Below are positions 45,796-58,445 of a stretch of 64,000 nucleotides of DNA, piece after piece. The stretch comes from Orychophragmus violaceus. Taxonomy: Eukaryota; Streptophyta; Magnoliopsida; Brassicales; Brassicaceae. The notes beneath the pieces were generated by a model. That model was not told the DNA's origin and ran no database searches. It saw only the letters and a list, made by a program, of their open reading frames with translations. The translations under genes were made by a program, and so were the position numbers. The stretch is taken from assembly GCA_030180135.1 (NCBI GenBank), contig CM058236.1:1-64000 (forward strand). The letters are read 5' to 3'. Numbering within the stretch: the first letter of the stretch is position 1; each line of letters begins with the position of its first letter.

Positions 45796-45825
45796 GACAC
45801 GTATCGCTACGTCATTCCACGTGTC
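45796..45825 (-). promoter_or_regulatory. Paired ABRE (ACGTGTC) sites of the LEA gene
   Basis: gacacgt at 45796-45802 and acgtgtc at 45819-45825 are the same ABRE core in opposite orientations, with tacgtca between them. They lie 112-141 bp upstream of the LEA start codon, a usual distance for ABA-responsive LEA promoters. Confidence 0.6.
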
Positions 45826-45986
45826 GCGTCTCTGAGAAAAATAAACTTCTCGACAGGTCGATGGTAAGCAACTGTCTTTCAGTTTTGCACATCACCAAAA
45901 CGGTTTTATAGTTATTTAGAAAGAGCAACATAATGGGCCCAATTTACAATAACTTGAGAAAACTTGTAATCCTTTATGGGATATTA

Positions 45987-46191
45987 GAGCAGCTCCATTA
46001 GTGAACCCCCTCATGGGGTTCTTAAAATTTTTTTTTTTTTTTTTTTTGGGAAACGTAAAAAAAAAAAAAAAAATCAAAAAAAAAAAACGGACCAATCGTT
46101 GTGTGACACGTGTCATGAACAATGTAAGAATCGGTTCTTAAATAAGGATTTTAAGAACTCCAAGCCCTTAAAACCCCTGATGGAGTTGCTC
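45987..46191. mobile_element. PIF/Harbinger-type MITE, 205 bp
   Basis: Inverted ends gagcagctccattag / gagcaactccatcag, flanked by TTA (45984-45986 and 46192-46194). The interior has a long T-run then long A-runs around 46028-46092, so it can fold on itself almost end to end. Confidence 0.75.
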
Positions 46192-46194
46192 TTA

Positions 46195-47086
46195 GCCCAA
46201 CAGTTTGAGAAAAAAAAATTCATCGGTTTCACCTGAAAATGGAAAAAAAAGCGACAAATGTATCTTAAACACAGGTGAACTATATATGAACAATCAACAT
46301 GGTTCAACTATCCACACCCAACAAATACATGCGATAAATGTGTTTTTTGTATAGCGGTGTGGTGTTTTTTGTTCTCAGGTCTCAGCACTTAACAATGAAC
46401 AAAATTCAATTAAGAGCAGAAATGATATCAGCAAATTACACACTTTCAGATTTATCCAGAACTAACAGGGGGTTTTGGCTCTCTTACCCCTATGTTGCCA
46501 AAGAAAATCCACAATGCCCCTCATTAATCTACAATACCTTTCTCATTAAAAGGGGGGTGGTTGTTTACTGTTGTACCCTTAATGAGTTGTTTTTTAAAAT
46601 CAAGTAAATATTAATTTAGGTAAATAGGTTGGGTCGGTATGCTTGACCCGAAATCGAAAATGAATTTCAAACCGAAACCGAAATTGAATTTTAAACCGAA
46701 ACCGAAATCGAAATTGATTGGGCAAAATTGAATTTCAAATCGAAATCCAATTCGATTGGGCAAATTGTTTCAAATCGACACTGAAACCAAAATAGAAATC
46801 TCAATTTCTCATTTTAGCTCTCTCGGATTCTCGTCGGATTCACCTCCAGAGCTTGGGAAACGTCGCTCTTCGCCGGATCTTCGCTGTGTACGTCTCAATT
46901 CGCCCCGGCGTTCCCAATTGGAAAAAAATGCTCTAAACGATTTGATGCACATTCCCATTTTAAATAATGTTTCTGGGTAGTTTGTTGACCCTAGTATAAC
47001 TAAGTAAAACCAGGTAACACTAGGACGTGTTGTTTAACCAGTTCCATTGTCAAGAGAACTAGAACTGTCTCACGCAAAATGGAAAG
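46195..47086. other. Spacer with 'aaaccgaaatcgaaattga' repeats
   Basis: No gene supported. 46645-46770 is built of decayed repeats of (a)aaccgaaa(t/a)cgaaattgaattt. A 74-codon plus frame at 46756-46980 follows but resembles nothing known. Confidence 0.4.
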
Positions 47087-47225
47087 AAACAGAGTATTCA
47101 ACATAAACAGAGCATTCAACATAAACCGAAAGAGCAAAACATTAACAGAAAGAGTATTCAGCATAACATAAACCGAAAGAGAGCATTCAACATCAACATA
47201 AACAGAAAGAGTTTTCAACGATAAA
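47087..47225. repeat. Minisatellite at the 3' end of the F-box gene
   Basis: Imperfect units of about 20-26 bp (g)agcattcaacataaacNgaaag repeat six or so times and reach the stop codon of the F-box gene at 47215. Confidence 0.65.
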
Positions 47226-48099
47226 CAGGGAGTGATACTAAAAACAGAACATGAAAGAGTTTATCAGTTAACCAGAAAAACCGTAAAGTGCTCATCAACC
47301 ATTCTACAGAAAAGACTACTTCCAGGATCCAGAAACATTTATCGCACAACTCATCCTTCTCTGGCTCCACAAACTTAAACCCCCACCCCCACCATGGATC
47401 GACTTTGGAACAGTTGCAGTGCGAGATCAAATGTGGCTCATTTTGATCTCGTTTAACAATCATCCAATCAGGCATCGCCCTTCCTCCCCACCCACTTCCA
47501 GGCAGCATAGGCAGTTTGCTGCTAAGCTGAGTTGCACGTTCTCGAGTAAGGTGATGATCATCGAACAGACCTTCCTCCCATTCGTCCCTGAAGAGGTTGC
47601 TCATCATCCCGTAGATGTACTCGCTGACGAAGATTCCTTTATCTGCAGCCGCCTTGAGTTGCTCGAGTCCTTCAACCCGCTTATTCTCGAAAAAGAGGTT
47701 AGATATGCCTTTAAGGCTGAGGGCGGTTGGATTCCCTTCGTCATAGCACCTTCTGTGAAACTTCTTCCAGTCAAAACCTGGAGACCAAACATAAGGATTC
47801 ATCTTCATTAGATTAACAGAGGCAAAGAACGAGGCTCCCGTGGTGATAGCATTAAGGCGAGTGCATGTGATTCTCGAGTGACGGAGATCCTGCATGTCTT
47901 CTTCGCCCACACGAGCCATTATTGTCCTTATGATATCCTCCGGCAATCCGAGCAGATCGAACGGTGGCTGTTCCTTCCGCCTTCGCGTAACAGACCTCGT
48001 TTCGTAGCGCGGCTGGTTGGGACGATGCCACGGCCAGTACACATGTTCGTTACGCATTTCTCTTCTTCGCGACCGTCTGTTTCCCCTGTTTTTCGTCAT
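47215..48099 (-). CDS. F-box protein, At2g35280-like
   Basis: A single-exon 294-aa protein. The basic N-terminus (RRSRRREMRN...) is followed by an F-box at about residues 47-95 (PPFDLLGLPEDIIRTIMARVGEEDMQDL). A region with Sel1-like character follows (CYDEGNPTALSLKGI..FF; GLEQLKAAADKGIFVSEYIYG). The C-terminus has a Cys-rich CNCSKVDPWWGWG..CDKCFW motif typical of this Brassicaceae F-box group. F-box proteins recruit targets to SCF ubiquitin ligases, and the target is unknown. The last 25 residues (SVEWLMSTLRFFWL...) may be a frame extension into flanking repeat sequence. Confidence 0.85.
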   Translation of the reverse strand: MTKNRGNRRSRRREMRNEHVYWPWHRPNQPRYETRSVTRRRKEQPPFDLLGLPEDIIRTIMARVGEEDMQDLRHSRITCTRLNAITTGASFFASVNLMKMNPYVWSPGFDWKKFHRRCYDEGNPTALSLKGISNLFFENKRVEGLEQLKAAADKGIFVSEYIYGMMSNLFRDEWEEGLFDDHHLTRERATQLSSKLPMLPGSGWGGRAMPDWMIVKRDQNEPHLISHCNCSKVDPWWGWGFKFVEPEKDELCDKCFWILEVVFSVEWLMSTLRFFWLTDKLFHVLFLVSLPVYR

Positions 48100-48971
<872 letters not shown>

Positions 48972-49089
48972 AAAAGATTAACTCGATTAAGAAGCTACGT
49001 GGAACGTTGAAGAGACAAGATTGATTGATTAGGCATAAATGTATTATTATAAAATTTTGAATGAGATACATATTATTCTACAATCCAAA

Positions 49090-49432
49090 CAAATTTTGAA
49101 TGTATTATTATAAATGTATTATTATAAATGTATTATTAGGATTAAGTTATCCTAATATTACTTAGCTAGTTATCCTAGTTATCCTAGTATTACTTAGCTA
49201 GTTATCCTAGTATTACATATCTAGTTATCCTAGTTATCCTAGTATTACTTAGCTAGTTATCCTAGTATTACTTAGCTAGTTATGCTAGTTATTCTAGTTA
49301 TTCTAGTTATTCTAGTTATCCTAGTTATTCTAGTTATCCTAGTATTACTTAGCTAGTTATGCTAGTTATTCTAGTTATTCTAGTTATTCTAGTTATCCTA
49401 GTTATTCTAGTATTACTTAGCTAGTTATCCTT
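49090..49432. repeat. Minisatellite of 'agttatcctagtattacttagct'
   Basis: 49090-49138 has three copies of aatgtattattata. From 49147 to 49432, ten-base units (agttatccta / agttattcta) alternate with gtattacttagct. A higher-order copy of about 100 bp is visible at 49246-49345 and 49330-49425. Confidence 0.85.
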
Positions 49433-49556
49433 ATTTCAGTTGTGTTGTTAATTTTTGTTACACTTATTTATGCTAGAACAAAAACACAAAATAGTCTTAT
49501 AATAGTTCATCAAAGTCTTACAATACCATAACAAAGTCTTCAAACTACAACCAAAC

Positions 49557-50277
49557 TCACATAGTGATTACAAATTCCTTACTTTTACCAAACAGAAGAT
49601 GATAGATGATCAAGAAAGTCAAACAAATACACAAAACAACAGTCACCATGAACTTCAATTTGGTCTTACGTATCTCGGATTTGCACACCACCACCTCCTC
49701 TTTCAAGTTTTCGACAATGTCTTTAAGATCATTAACTTCTACCATAAGTTCTCTTCTGTCAATCATCATGTCTTGAACCTCTTCATACATCCCATCTTCT
49801 ACCCATTTGAACAAGTGACCATCCTACATTTCACTTACAATTACAATAATCACTATGAAGCTAACAAAATCACAAATCAATACTAGGCCTATGTCAAAAC
49901 AATGTTACCTCTCGGCTAAAAGTACAACGGAAATAAGGACGTCCGGGATTTTCTTTCGATTTTGATGTGTAAATCGCAAGTTCGCTTCCACACACACAAT
50001 TTTCGTGAAAACCTCTTCTACCATGGGGATTCCTTCTACTATTGAATCCATAGTAAAATGAGTTATAAGTGATTTCCTCCTACATTACTCAAAGACATTC
50101 AATTACACAATTAATCATTGTTGTTTATAAAATTCATCCAGACAAACAACATTCATAATCGTATTTTGAGTCTGTTTTCGGGATGAACAAAATAGAACTT
50201 ACGGATTGAGATGACTCTGAGATATGGGTTTTTTCGTTCTTGCTATTCTTCAATCGATTGTCGGATTGATTTCCCAT
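49557..50277 (-). CDS. GRF-zinc-finger membrane protein, 170 aa
   Basis: Three exons (50203-50277, 49909-50079 and 49557-49823) with GT-AG junctions join in frame. A GRF-type zinc finger lies at about residues 45-90 (CVCGSELAIYTSKSKENPGRPYFRCTF...HLFKWVED). Next comes a coiled-coil-like stretch (about 100-140: DRRELMVEVNDLKDIVENLKEE) and one C-terminal membrane helix (KFMVTVVLCICLTFLIIYHLLF). GRF fingers usually bind single-stranded nucleic acid. This short finger-coil-anchor form is common and uncharacterised in Brassicaceae, often near transposons. It is divergent from the TBC gene, with about 310 bp between the starts. Confidence 0.82.
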
Positions 50278-50586
50278 CTGCTGAGACTCGGAATTTCGCT
50301 AGGGTTTGTTCTTCCCGAGCTCCGTTCTTCCCCTTTGTTCTCTTCGATTTCACGATTTTTTCTTCTGAGTTTTTTCGATTTTGAATTTTTTTTACCCGGG
50401 TAGAATCCGATTATATGGGGCTGGGTTGAAGGAGACCGGACCTCACCCAGGTATAAGTTGTAATTTCATGCCCTTCACTCAGTTTATAAGTAATTTACCA
50501 TTTTTACAGATTTAATTTAAATGAAAACGAAATGGATTTTATAACGGGGTCATGGGAGATTAATCTGTGTATACCGAGGGGCATAG

Positions 50587-53500
50587 GAGGTGATTTCTCT
50601 TGGAGGACTACGATTGACGAATACCGTCAAACTGGCGGCCACTCTCTCCGTCGCATCGCCGGCATCTTTCGTCGCCGTGGTCTTCTTCTCGCTTATCCTC
50701 GGCGGGAGTTGGATCGTCTTTGCCGATGGCAGCAGCGGTGGCGCCGCGAGGAACGGCTACTCAGGCGGATTATGGTCGTCGGCTGTTGCTCCTTCTAATG
50801 TTGGTTTAGCTGTCGCTGTCACCGTCATGGCCGGTCTCGCCGTGGGTTTCACCGTCGTCTACTCTCGCAGGTATGTATTCGGAAATGAAACACCAAAGAT
50901 CTGAAGCAAAGCTCTTTCTAGTTGCTTCGTTGTTACTCTCACCAGTTTCTGCTGATCCCTGATTTTTCAATTGTTGTACGCTTCTTCCAACTTTTGGAAC
51001 ATTGAGACCAGCTTATCTGAACTGTAGTTAGATTGTCGTGATTTGGGTATAAAGTGCAATGATAGTTACGAATATCATTACCAGTCTTCCTGTCTTGTAA
51101 GACTCTCAAGCGGATTGTTGTCCCTGGCTCCCTGCCATAGGGCCTATAAATTATCCATAGACTCTCATACGTATAATAGTTTTGAGAGTCCAATCACCAA
51201 ATGTCTCTTGGTATTTAAAGAACAAGCAGATTGTTCTTCTAGGAAGGAAGGTTGTTAGTTTTCTGTGTTCGTAGGGGGAAGTCTGGAACTTCCATGGAAC
51301 TCTCGATATTGAATTCTGCAATCTTTGTATTTGTGTTTCTTCTTTTGAAATTGTGTCTGAGACACATGCTTTTCATTGTTAAATCTCCTACTATCGTACC
51401 TAGAAATCCTTTGAATTGTTATGGTTAACCCAAGCAATGAGTCTAGATGTACCATATATCCTGTCTTACTTGTTTGTAGAAAGCTTTTTATCACCAGATT
51501 TGGTTTTATGTAATTTTTTTTCTTCTAGGTTTACTAAATGAAGTTGCTTATTTTCTGCTCACCCACTTTTTCAGAGGAAGCATTGGATCGCCTTGGTCAC
51601 TGAGGAGAAGAAAGCATGCTCTTCAGCCTAAACAGTGGAATGCATTTTTCACGGAGGAAGGGCGACTCAGTGATGGAGGTGTCAAATTTCTGAAGAAAGT
51701 TCGCACTGGGGTATGTTGCTAAATAAGCAATTCCAAAATTAGCCCTATTGTGCCTTTATAGTAATTCCTATCTTTGTTTCAGGGTGTGGACCCAAGCATC
51801 AGACCAGAAGTTTGGCCGTTCCTCCTTGGAGTGTAAGAATCAACATCTTTTTCCTTCTTTTATGTACATAATGCTAGTAGGATTTGACGCAACTATATAC
51901 TTTGCGGCTACCATGGTTTTTTTCTGTTCCGCCTTAGGTTTGATACTCATGCATGTTCTAAATGTTGAAGTGTTGATTTTTCTTTGGGACTGATTATTAA
52001 TGTTAGATAGGTTTAAGGTAGAATAAATAGGACAACAGTACTACTCATTAACTAGGAGTGAGGAGAGTCTTAGAGTCGCCTTAATGTTTTTCTTCCTGGG
52101 GATTTATTAGAAATTAGTCCTAGCTTCGTCGAACCAAAATTCCACCGCCCTTCACTCTACACCAGTTTACTTTGATAATGATTATTCACGTGTAAGCTAT
52201 TAATACTTTTTATCATCCGGACACATTGTGACTTTATTCTCCTTGCCTCTCACAGGTATGGCTTAAACAGCACCAAAGAAGAAAGAGATTCAATTCTACA
52301 GCAGAAACAGTTACGTTTGCTTATACTTATGGACGACTTCATGGTTTCACAAGTTTCTGCCAATATTACATTTCTTATTTTTCTCTGTTCCCGTTAGTTG
52401 GCTCAATGTGTCGATAAAACTAGGAATAAGAAGTAGTAGTTTGAGAACTCCTATCACTTAGATTTCGTGTCAGTTTTTAAGTAGATTCTTATATGTATGT
52501 AAATCCTGCAGGAAGGAATATGAAAACATGCGGAGACAGTGTTGCGAGATTCATAAACGCAATGAAAATGGCTGTGAGTCAAAGCAGACAGGTCAGAGGA
52601 GCAACACCGAAGACAGTCAGGTTCTTGATTCCCATGATATTGAAGAAGTCCATAGCTCCACGAGATTCATCCCAGTAGAAGAATCAGAGAAGCTGAATTC
52701 CGAATCAAATATTCAGGAAGAGGAATGTGAAAAGAGTGGTGTCACCTCTGAAGATGACTCAGACTCAGCCAAATCTGAAGAAACCGAAACTTGGCCTCTT
52801 CTGGCCAGAGACGAAGCCACGATACCGTAAGCTCAGACTCAACCAACTCTGAAGGCAACGAAGAAAAAGACACTTGGTCTCCATCGCCAAAGCCAAAATC
52901 TCAGGCAGACGAAGATTTCACCACAACGTGGCAGAGGATTATCCGCCTTGATGCAGTGAGAGCAAATGAAGAATGGGTGCTCTACTCACCGTCTCAAGCT
53001 GCTGTCTCTGACACAAAAGCCCGGGGAATAGCCACACAGGTTGGTCTTAATGACTACGACCACTTGGAGCCCTGCCGGATCTTCCACGCAGCCCGTCTGG
53101 TGGGGATCCTTGAAGCCTATGCAGTGTATGATCCAGAAATCGGTTACTGTCAAGGAATGAGCGACTTACTATCTCCGTTAATAGCAGTGATTGAAGACGA
53201 TGTCTTAGCATTCTGGTGCTTTGTTGGGTTCATGAGTAAAGCACGGCATAATTTCCGGCTAGATGAGGTTGGAATCAGGCGACAACTGTCAATGGTATCG
53301 AAAATCATAAAATTCAAAGACATCCGCTTGTACCGGCACTTAGAGAACCTAGAAGCGGAAGACTGCTTCTTTGTATACCGTATGGTGGTGGTTCTGTTCA
53401 GAAGAGAACTAACCTTTGAGCAAACGCTCTGCCTCTGGGAAGTAATGTGGGCGGATCAAGCAGCCATAAGAACCGGGATTGCAAAGGCGACTTGGGGGAG

Positions 53501-53693
53501 AATCCGGTTACGAGCACCACCCACAGAAGATTTGTTGCTTTATGCGATAGCGGCCAGCGTGACGATCATAGAGAAATACAGTGGGATGGATGAGATAATG
53601 AAGGAATGTAATTGCATGGCTGGTCATCTTGATGTTTGGAAACTTCTTGACGATGCTCACGACTTGGTCGTCAATCTTCACGAAAAGATCTGA
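50587..53693 (+). pseudogene. TBC/RabGAP gene with lost start and one frameshift
   Basis: Exons 50587-50870, 51575-51711 (last exon base 51710), 51783-51832, 52256-52309 and 52512-53693 join with correct phases. The encoded core is the plant TBC family like Arabidopsis At4g27100/At5g54780 (KQWNAFFTEEGRLSDGGVKFL; RPEVWPFLLGVYGLNSTKEER). The arginine finger (IIRLDAVRANEEW) and glutamine finger (IGYCQGMSDL) are both intact, so GAP activity toward a Rab would be expected. Two faults are seen. Exon 1 encodes two hydrophobic segments but has no ATG before the in-frame TAG at 50584, and exon 5 changes frame near 52800-52830 in an acidic Ser/Glu-rich linker. It may be a recent pseudogene, use another first exon, or contain sequence errors. 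Confidence 0.75.
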
Positions 53694-54182
53694 GAGAGTT
53701 AAATCTCACTCTTGGCCTCTATCACTTCAAATGTGAAGCAATGTTTGTCTTGGAAGTATTTTTGTTACTTAAATAAAGAGACTCCCCTAAACTTGGATGG
53801 GAAGAATTGCTCCTTGCAGGCAGAGGGATCTTCAGCAGATTGTATAGGTATCAACAACATCATCGTATTTTGTCATAATATCGATACTTGTGAGTTCCAT
53901 TTCAGTTTTATCTTCTGATAATTCTGTTCACTTGCAAGCCTCAGTATGAAACAAACTAGTGAAGTGAAAAACCAAACCAAACAAAACCAGTAATTGAGAC
54001 CGTAACTGAAACATATTAGGCGCGTTTTACCAATGAAGATTATCATCCCGATCATTCTAGACGTGCTCAAGATAAAGAGGCTTTAAGCCCAGTTGTGGAG
54101 AGAAATATTATTTTTGCTGAGGGAAATTTTGAATTTACTTAAAGAAATAAGGACAATTCAAATAACTGAGGCATTATTAAAA
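53694..54182. other. 3' flank of the TBC gene
   Basis: Likely 3' untranslated sequence followed by spacer. No further gene seen. Confidence 0.4.
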
Positions 54183-55178
54183 CTAGGAGAGAATCCGCGC
54201 ATTTGCTTGAATTTGTAAATATTTAATATATTTTAATATTTATTTTGAGTATTAATATTTTTATCTTTTTTAATTTATAAATTTGTATTTTCTTCTTTTT
54301 TATTATTATAATGATTTGTATGAGAGAATATGCGCTATATAGGATTATTAATTCAATTTGTTTTATAATAAATGTTTTTAATCATAAATTTTTAATGAAC
54401 TTCTTATAAACTTTTATTTCCTTCAACTTTCTTTTATCATCCTTTTAATTTTTTTTATAAACTATTTAAAATATATACTTGTTTTTATACATTTCAATCA
54501 TTAAAACTCTTAAATTTTTAGTTTTCATTCATATTATTTTAATATTTTTAGTTATCATTTTAAATTTTGTTAATTTTATATATATTTCACTGATTTTATT
54601 TTCTGTATATGTTCTTATATTTTATATAATTTCTTTTTTTAATTATCATTTTTCTCATTTGTAACATTATTTTCAATTCTTAATAATTGTTATTTCTAAA
54701 TTTCAATTATAATTTTAGATTTATTTATTTTTTATATATATATTTCATTGATTTTATTTTATTTCCTATGTTCTTATATTTTATATATTTGTTTTATTTT
54801 TATGGCCACTATATCTTATTTTTACAATATTTTCTTTCTATTCTTAATAATAATTATTTATATTTTTTATATTTTTTGTTCTATGATTCTTTGCTTTTAG
54901 TTTTCAATTATTATAATTTTTTAAGAATGTTATTTTTACTTTTAATCTTATATTTGATATTTCATTTGTATTGTGATTTATTTATTTTTGTTTATTTATT
55001 GCCTAAAATATGGAAGATATATTTATAATTTATAATATATAACTCTTACATTCAATAGTATATTTATTTTAATTTAAATGATGATGTGGAAATTGTTATT
55101 TAAAATTGACCAATAAAGGGGGGGGGCTGACGTGTCGAAGCAGGAGAGCCTCCCCTTCATCTTTTATATATAGGAGGA
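54183..55178 (-). mobile_element. Non-autonomous Helitron, about 1.0 kb
   Basis: On the minus strand it starts TCCTCCTATATATAAAAG after an A, continues through ctgcttcgacacgtcagc, and ends gcgcggattctctcCTAG before a T. TC...CTRR ends and insertion between A and T are Helitron hallmarks. The interior is extremely T-rich on the plus strand with no RepHel coding. A nine-G run sits at 55118-55126. Confidence 0.65.
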
Positions 55179-55550
55179 TTATATGAAATCTTTTAAGAGC
55201 CCAGCCAGGTAGCAAGTCACTTAGAAGCTTCATACACTTTGGCTTCTTTACATATGCCTTGTTTATTCATCCAGAAAATGGCATGTTGCTCCTATACCAT
55301 TTTTTAAATCGTTTTCGTAACTTAAATTGTTAAAGCTCGAATATTCCAATAAAAAAAAGTCTTTACACAAAAATTATATGATTTTGGGGCCTCTACCTGA
55401 GTCTTCTTCTTATTCTTTTTCTTAGACACCATTTTCAAAAAGTCTTTCTCCACAAAATCCTCTACAATTTCCTAGTTTCCTGATCTGAGGAGCCCGATTA
55501 TATATCTGAAGAGTATGGTTCAGCTTCAAAAACCCCAGACTTACCAACAT

Positions 55551-56160
55551 TTAGAGCATGTGTTGAAAACGTGATCTGCTTAATGGGCTGTTTAGGATAA
55601 CTCTATTCCCTGGGTTACCCTTTGAGATGTCCTTCTCCGAGATACTGAGAGTTGAATCCAAGAACTTGATGGTCTGCAAATGTGAGGTTTGGTTCTGCGA
55701 TTTAGTTTTAACAACATACACCTCATTCCTCGAGTTTGCTTTTTCTCTTCTTGACCGCCATTTTGGATCATTTGCAGACAGCTTTGGAGATGAATCAGCT
55801 GAATGTATGGTCGAGCTACATTTAGCGCATAAAATACGAGCAGCCTTACAATGTTTCATATAATGTCCCACCTGCTTGCAGTAATCACAAATTGGGGGCA
55901 TCCGCGGGCTCAAAACAAGGACCCTTGATATTTCACCGGATTCGAATTGAACATTCACTCCACCTGGGCAGTAGTTTGATCACAACGAAGACTTTGCAGC
56001 TTCCAAGCAGTGATGCACATGTACTTCTTAATGTATGTCGTCCATGTACCAGAGACGTTACAGAGACATGAAACTTGAGGATAACTCGAAAACTTCTCCA
56101 ACAAAGATGAGATAGAAAAAATTATCGAAAACATAAAAATGAGTTTTAAGACGTTTTTTA
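55551..56160 (-). pseudogene. LINE ORF1 fragment with zinc knuckle
   Basis: The minus strand reads NVQFESGEISRVLVLSP then CDYCKQVGHYMKHC, the zinc knuckle downstream of DUF4283 in Ta11-type LINE ORF1. Upstream (to about 56160) there is only decayed, interrupted coding sequence. No ORF2 is nearby. Confidence 0.65.
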
Positions 56161-56589
56161 GACGGTTAAGTTTCAAAATTGATATCTCATATAAAACTAA
56201 AGCAACCTCTATTTTCTTATGTTGAAATTTAAGTGTGGTTTTCTTTATAATTATAAGTATATGTATATTTTTTTATATATGTTTCTTAACGTATCCCCAC
56301 CGTACATGTATCTATAAATTTGTAACTTTATTGTTTCCATCCTTGTTTTTGTACCTGTATCCGAATTAGTGCTACTTAGTTTCCACGTTTGTTTTGTTCG
56401 CCGTTGAAGGGTGGACACATTTCGGATGGCCAACCAATCCTGCAATATGTTTCAAGCCCTCCTCATTAAAAAACTGATGTGGTACATTTCTAAGTTCCAA
56501 CTAATTGGGAGCCGATGAGGCTCGAGTTTCGATAGAATAACACTGGGTTTCCAGTTAGCTACAAACAAGATTTTCCGGTAAATCTACCA

Positions 56590-58010
56590 TAATCACTACA
56601 AAAAAGGACATTGATAGCAGAATGATAGCACGGTTTTCACAAGTGCTATAAAGGATGATTTTATGATTTTTATTACTGTATAACATCATTATTAAATTCA
56701 TATTTATTATTAAAATTTATTAAAAATAATTTTAGTTATCTTTTGATCTATTAAATAACATAAAATTATTATCTTTAGACCATTATAAAACATTAAACAG
56801 ATTAAAAGTATTTGGACCATACTAAAGATTTTCTAATTAACAATTTTGTTCCAAAATATATTAATAATATCTTTTTATTATATATATATATTATATTTTT
56901 AATTAGATTTTCTTAAGAAAAATAATTATTAATTTCGAAGTTATTATTAAATTTATTATAAAATAATTTTAATTATTTTATAATATAAATATTATATAAT
57001 TTATGATTTTATTCAAAATATATTTTCATAATATCTTCTAATATCTTCTTTTTAATTGAACTATAAATGTATATTTTATCATTATAGCAAAGGCTTACAA
57101 AAATATTTTTAAATTCTTGATTTTTAAGAAAAATAATTATTAAATTCATATTTATTATTAAAATTAATTGAGATAATTTTAATTACCGTTTTATCTATTA
57201 AATTAACATAAATATTATCATATTTAGACTATTATAATACAAAAACAGATTTAAAATAGATTTTTTCAATTATATATACTATTAAAAACAAATTTTGACT
57301 GATGGATGACGTGTTAAAAATGTATTTTAACTAATTTCAATTCATTTTTTAAATTCAAAAAATATTATAATTATTCAGTATTTATCTTATTAGAATATAT
57401 GATGAGTTTGATTACGATTGGCATTTTTATGATAGTAATTTTTAAATGATTGTTTTATCATTCAAAATACTTACTATCAGATGAGTTAAAATATATATTA
57501 ATTTATTTTAATGATAAAAATATATTTAAAAATATTTATGGCTATTGAAAGACAAGTTAAAATGATGAATTAACCAATGTTAATTATAGAAACATTAAAA
57601 TGAACTTAAACCAATCCAAAAGTATTAAATGAATATATTATTATATTTTAGTTACATTTTGAAATATAAAATAAACATAAAATATTTATATTTAAACAAT
57701 TATCAAACTGGTTGAAAAATAGATTTACCAATTTCAATTATCTATGATATTAAGAAAAAAAACTTTGTGGACAGGAATACATGGAAAAAAAAAATGTATT
57801 AATCAATTTTAATTGATATATTATTATTTTTTAAATATTAAAATTTATATATTCATAATCACACATTAAAATTATCCTATTTAAAACAAACAATTATATA
57901 TCTAATTAACTCGAAAACCTAGGAAATCGAATCTAACAATTTATATATTAGTAAGATTGCATTTATACAAAGATTATTGATTTTAGCAACTTTTTAATAG
58001 TAAAATCACA
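56590..58010. repeat. AT-rich degenerate repeats behind a CACTA-like end
   Basis: cactacaaaaaaggacattgat near 56596 resembles CACTA (En/Spm) termini, but no partner end was found. Behind it, a block beginning attaaattcatatttattatt at about 56691 recurs at 57151, with a weaker copy near 56940. No gene recognised. Confidence 0.4.
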
Positions 58011-58445
58011 TCTATACCTTTAAATGAGAAGTAATTTTGGACGATTGCTGACGTGTCGTCACGAGAGGGCTCTAGAGGCCGATAATGATGACGTGGAAGT
58101 GTGACATGGCAAGGCCAAAAATAAACAATTGGGTCCGGAGTTCCACTTATTCACAGAAATGCCATCGGGTCGATTTAAAGTCAATTAATTAATTCATTTC
58201 CTTAAAAAGCATAATATCTTACTGAATATCTTGTTAGTTCGAGTTTAAAAAAAAAAGATATTGTCTGTCATATACCTAGCTTTCGAGAGAAGTTTTGAAA
58301 TCCTATATAAGGTGAGGTTGGGATGGCTTCTCTAACACAATCGTCTTCATATTCCAAAATTTTATTAAGAACATTTATGTCTCATTTGTTTTTTTCATTG
58401 GCCGTGGAAGTTTTATTCCGGATCATCAAGATTTTGGTCAAATGA
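58011..58445 (+). mobile_element. Helitron-like 5' end with TATA and a 40-codon frame
   Basis: TCTATACCTTTAAATGAGAA after an A, followed by gctgacgtgtcgtcacgag, fits Brassicaceae Helitron 5' ends. A TATA box (ctatataagg, about 58302) precedes ATG 58323, which opens a 40-codon frame (MASLTQSSSYSKILLRTF...) to TGA 58443-58445. The 3' end of the element was not located. The small frame matches nothing I know and may be chance. Confidence 0.4.

Noticed and set aside
46756..46980. 74-codon plus-strand frame before the F-box gene
   Set aside because: It starts inside degenerate ccgaaatcgaaa repeats and resembles no known protein.
54479..55028. Phe/Tyr/Ile-rich membrane-protein-like frames
   Set aside because: They come from a T-rich Helitron interior, and hydrophobic translations are expected from poly(T)-rich DNA.
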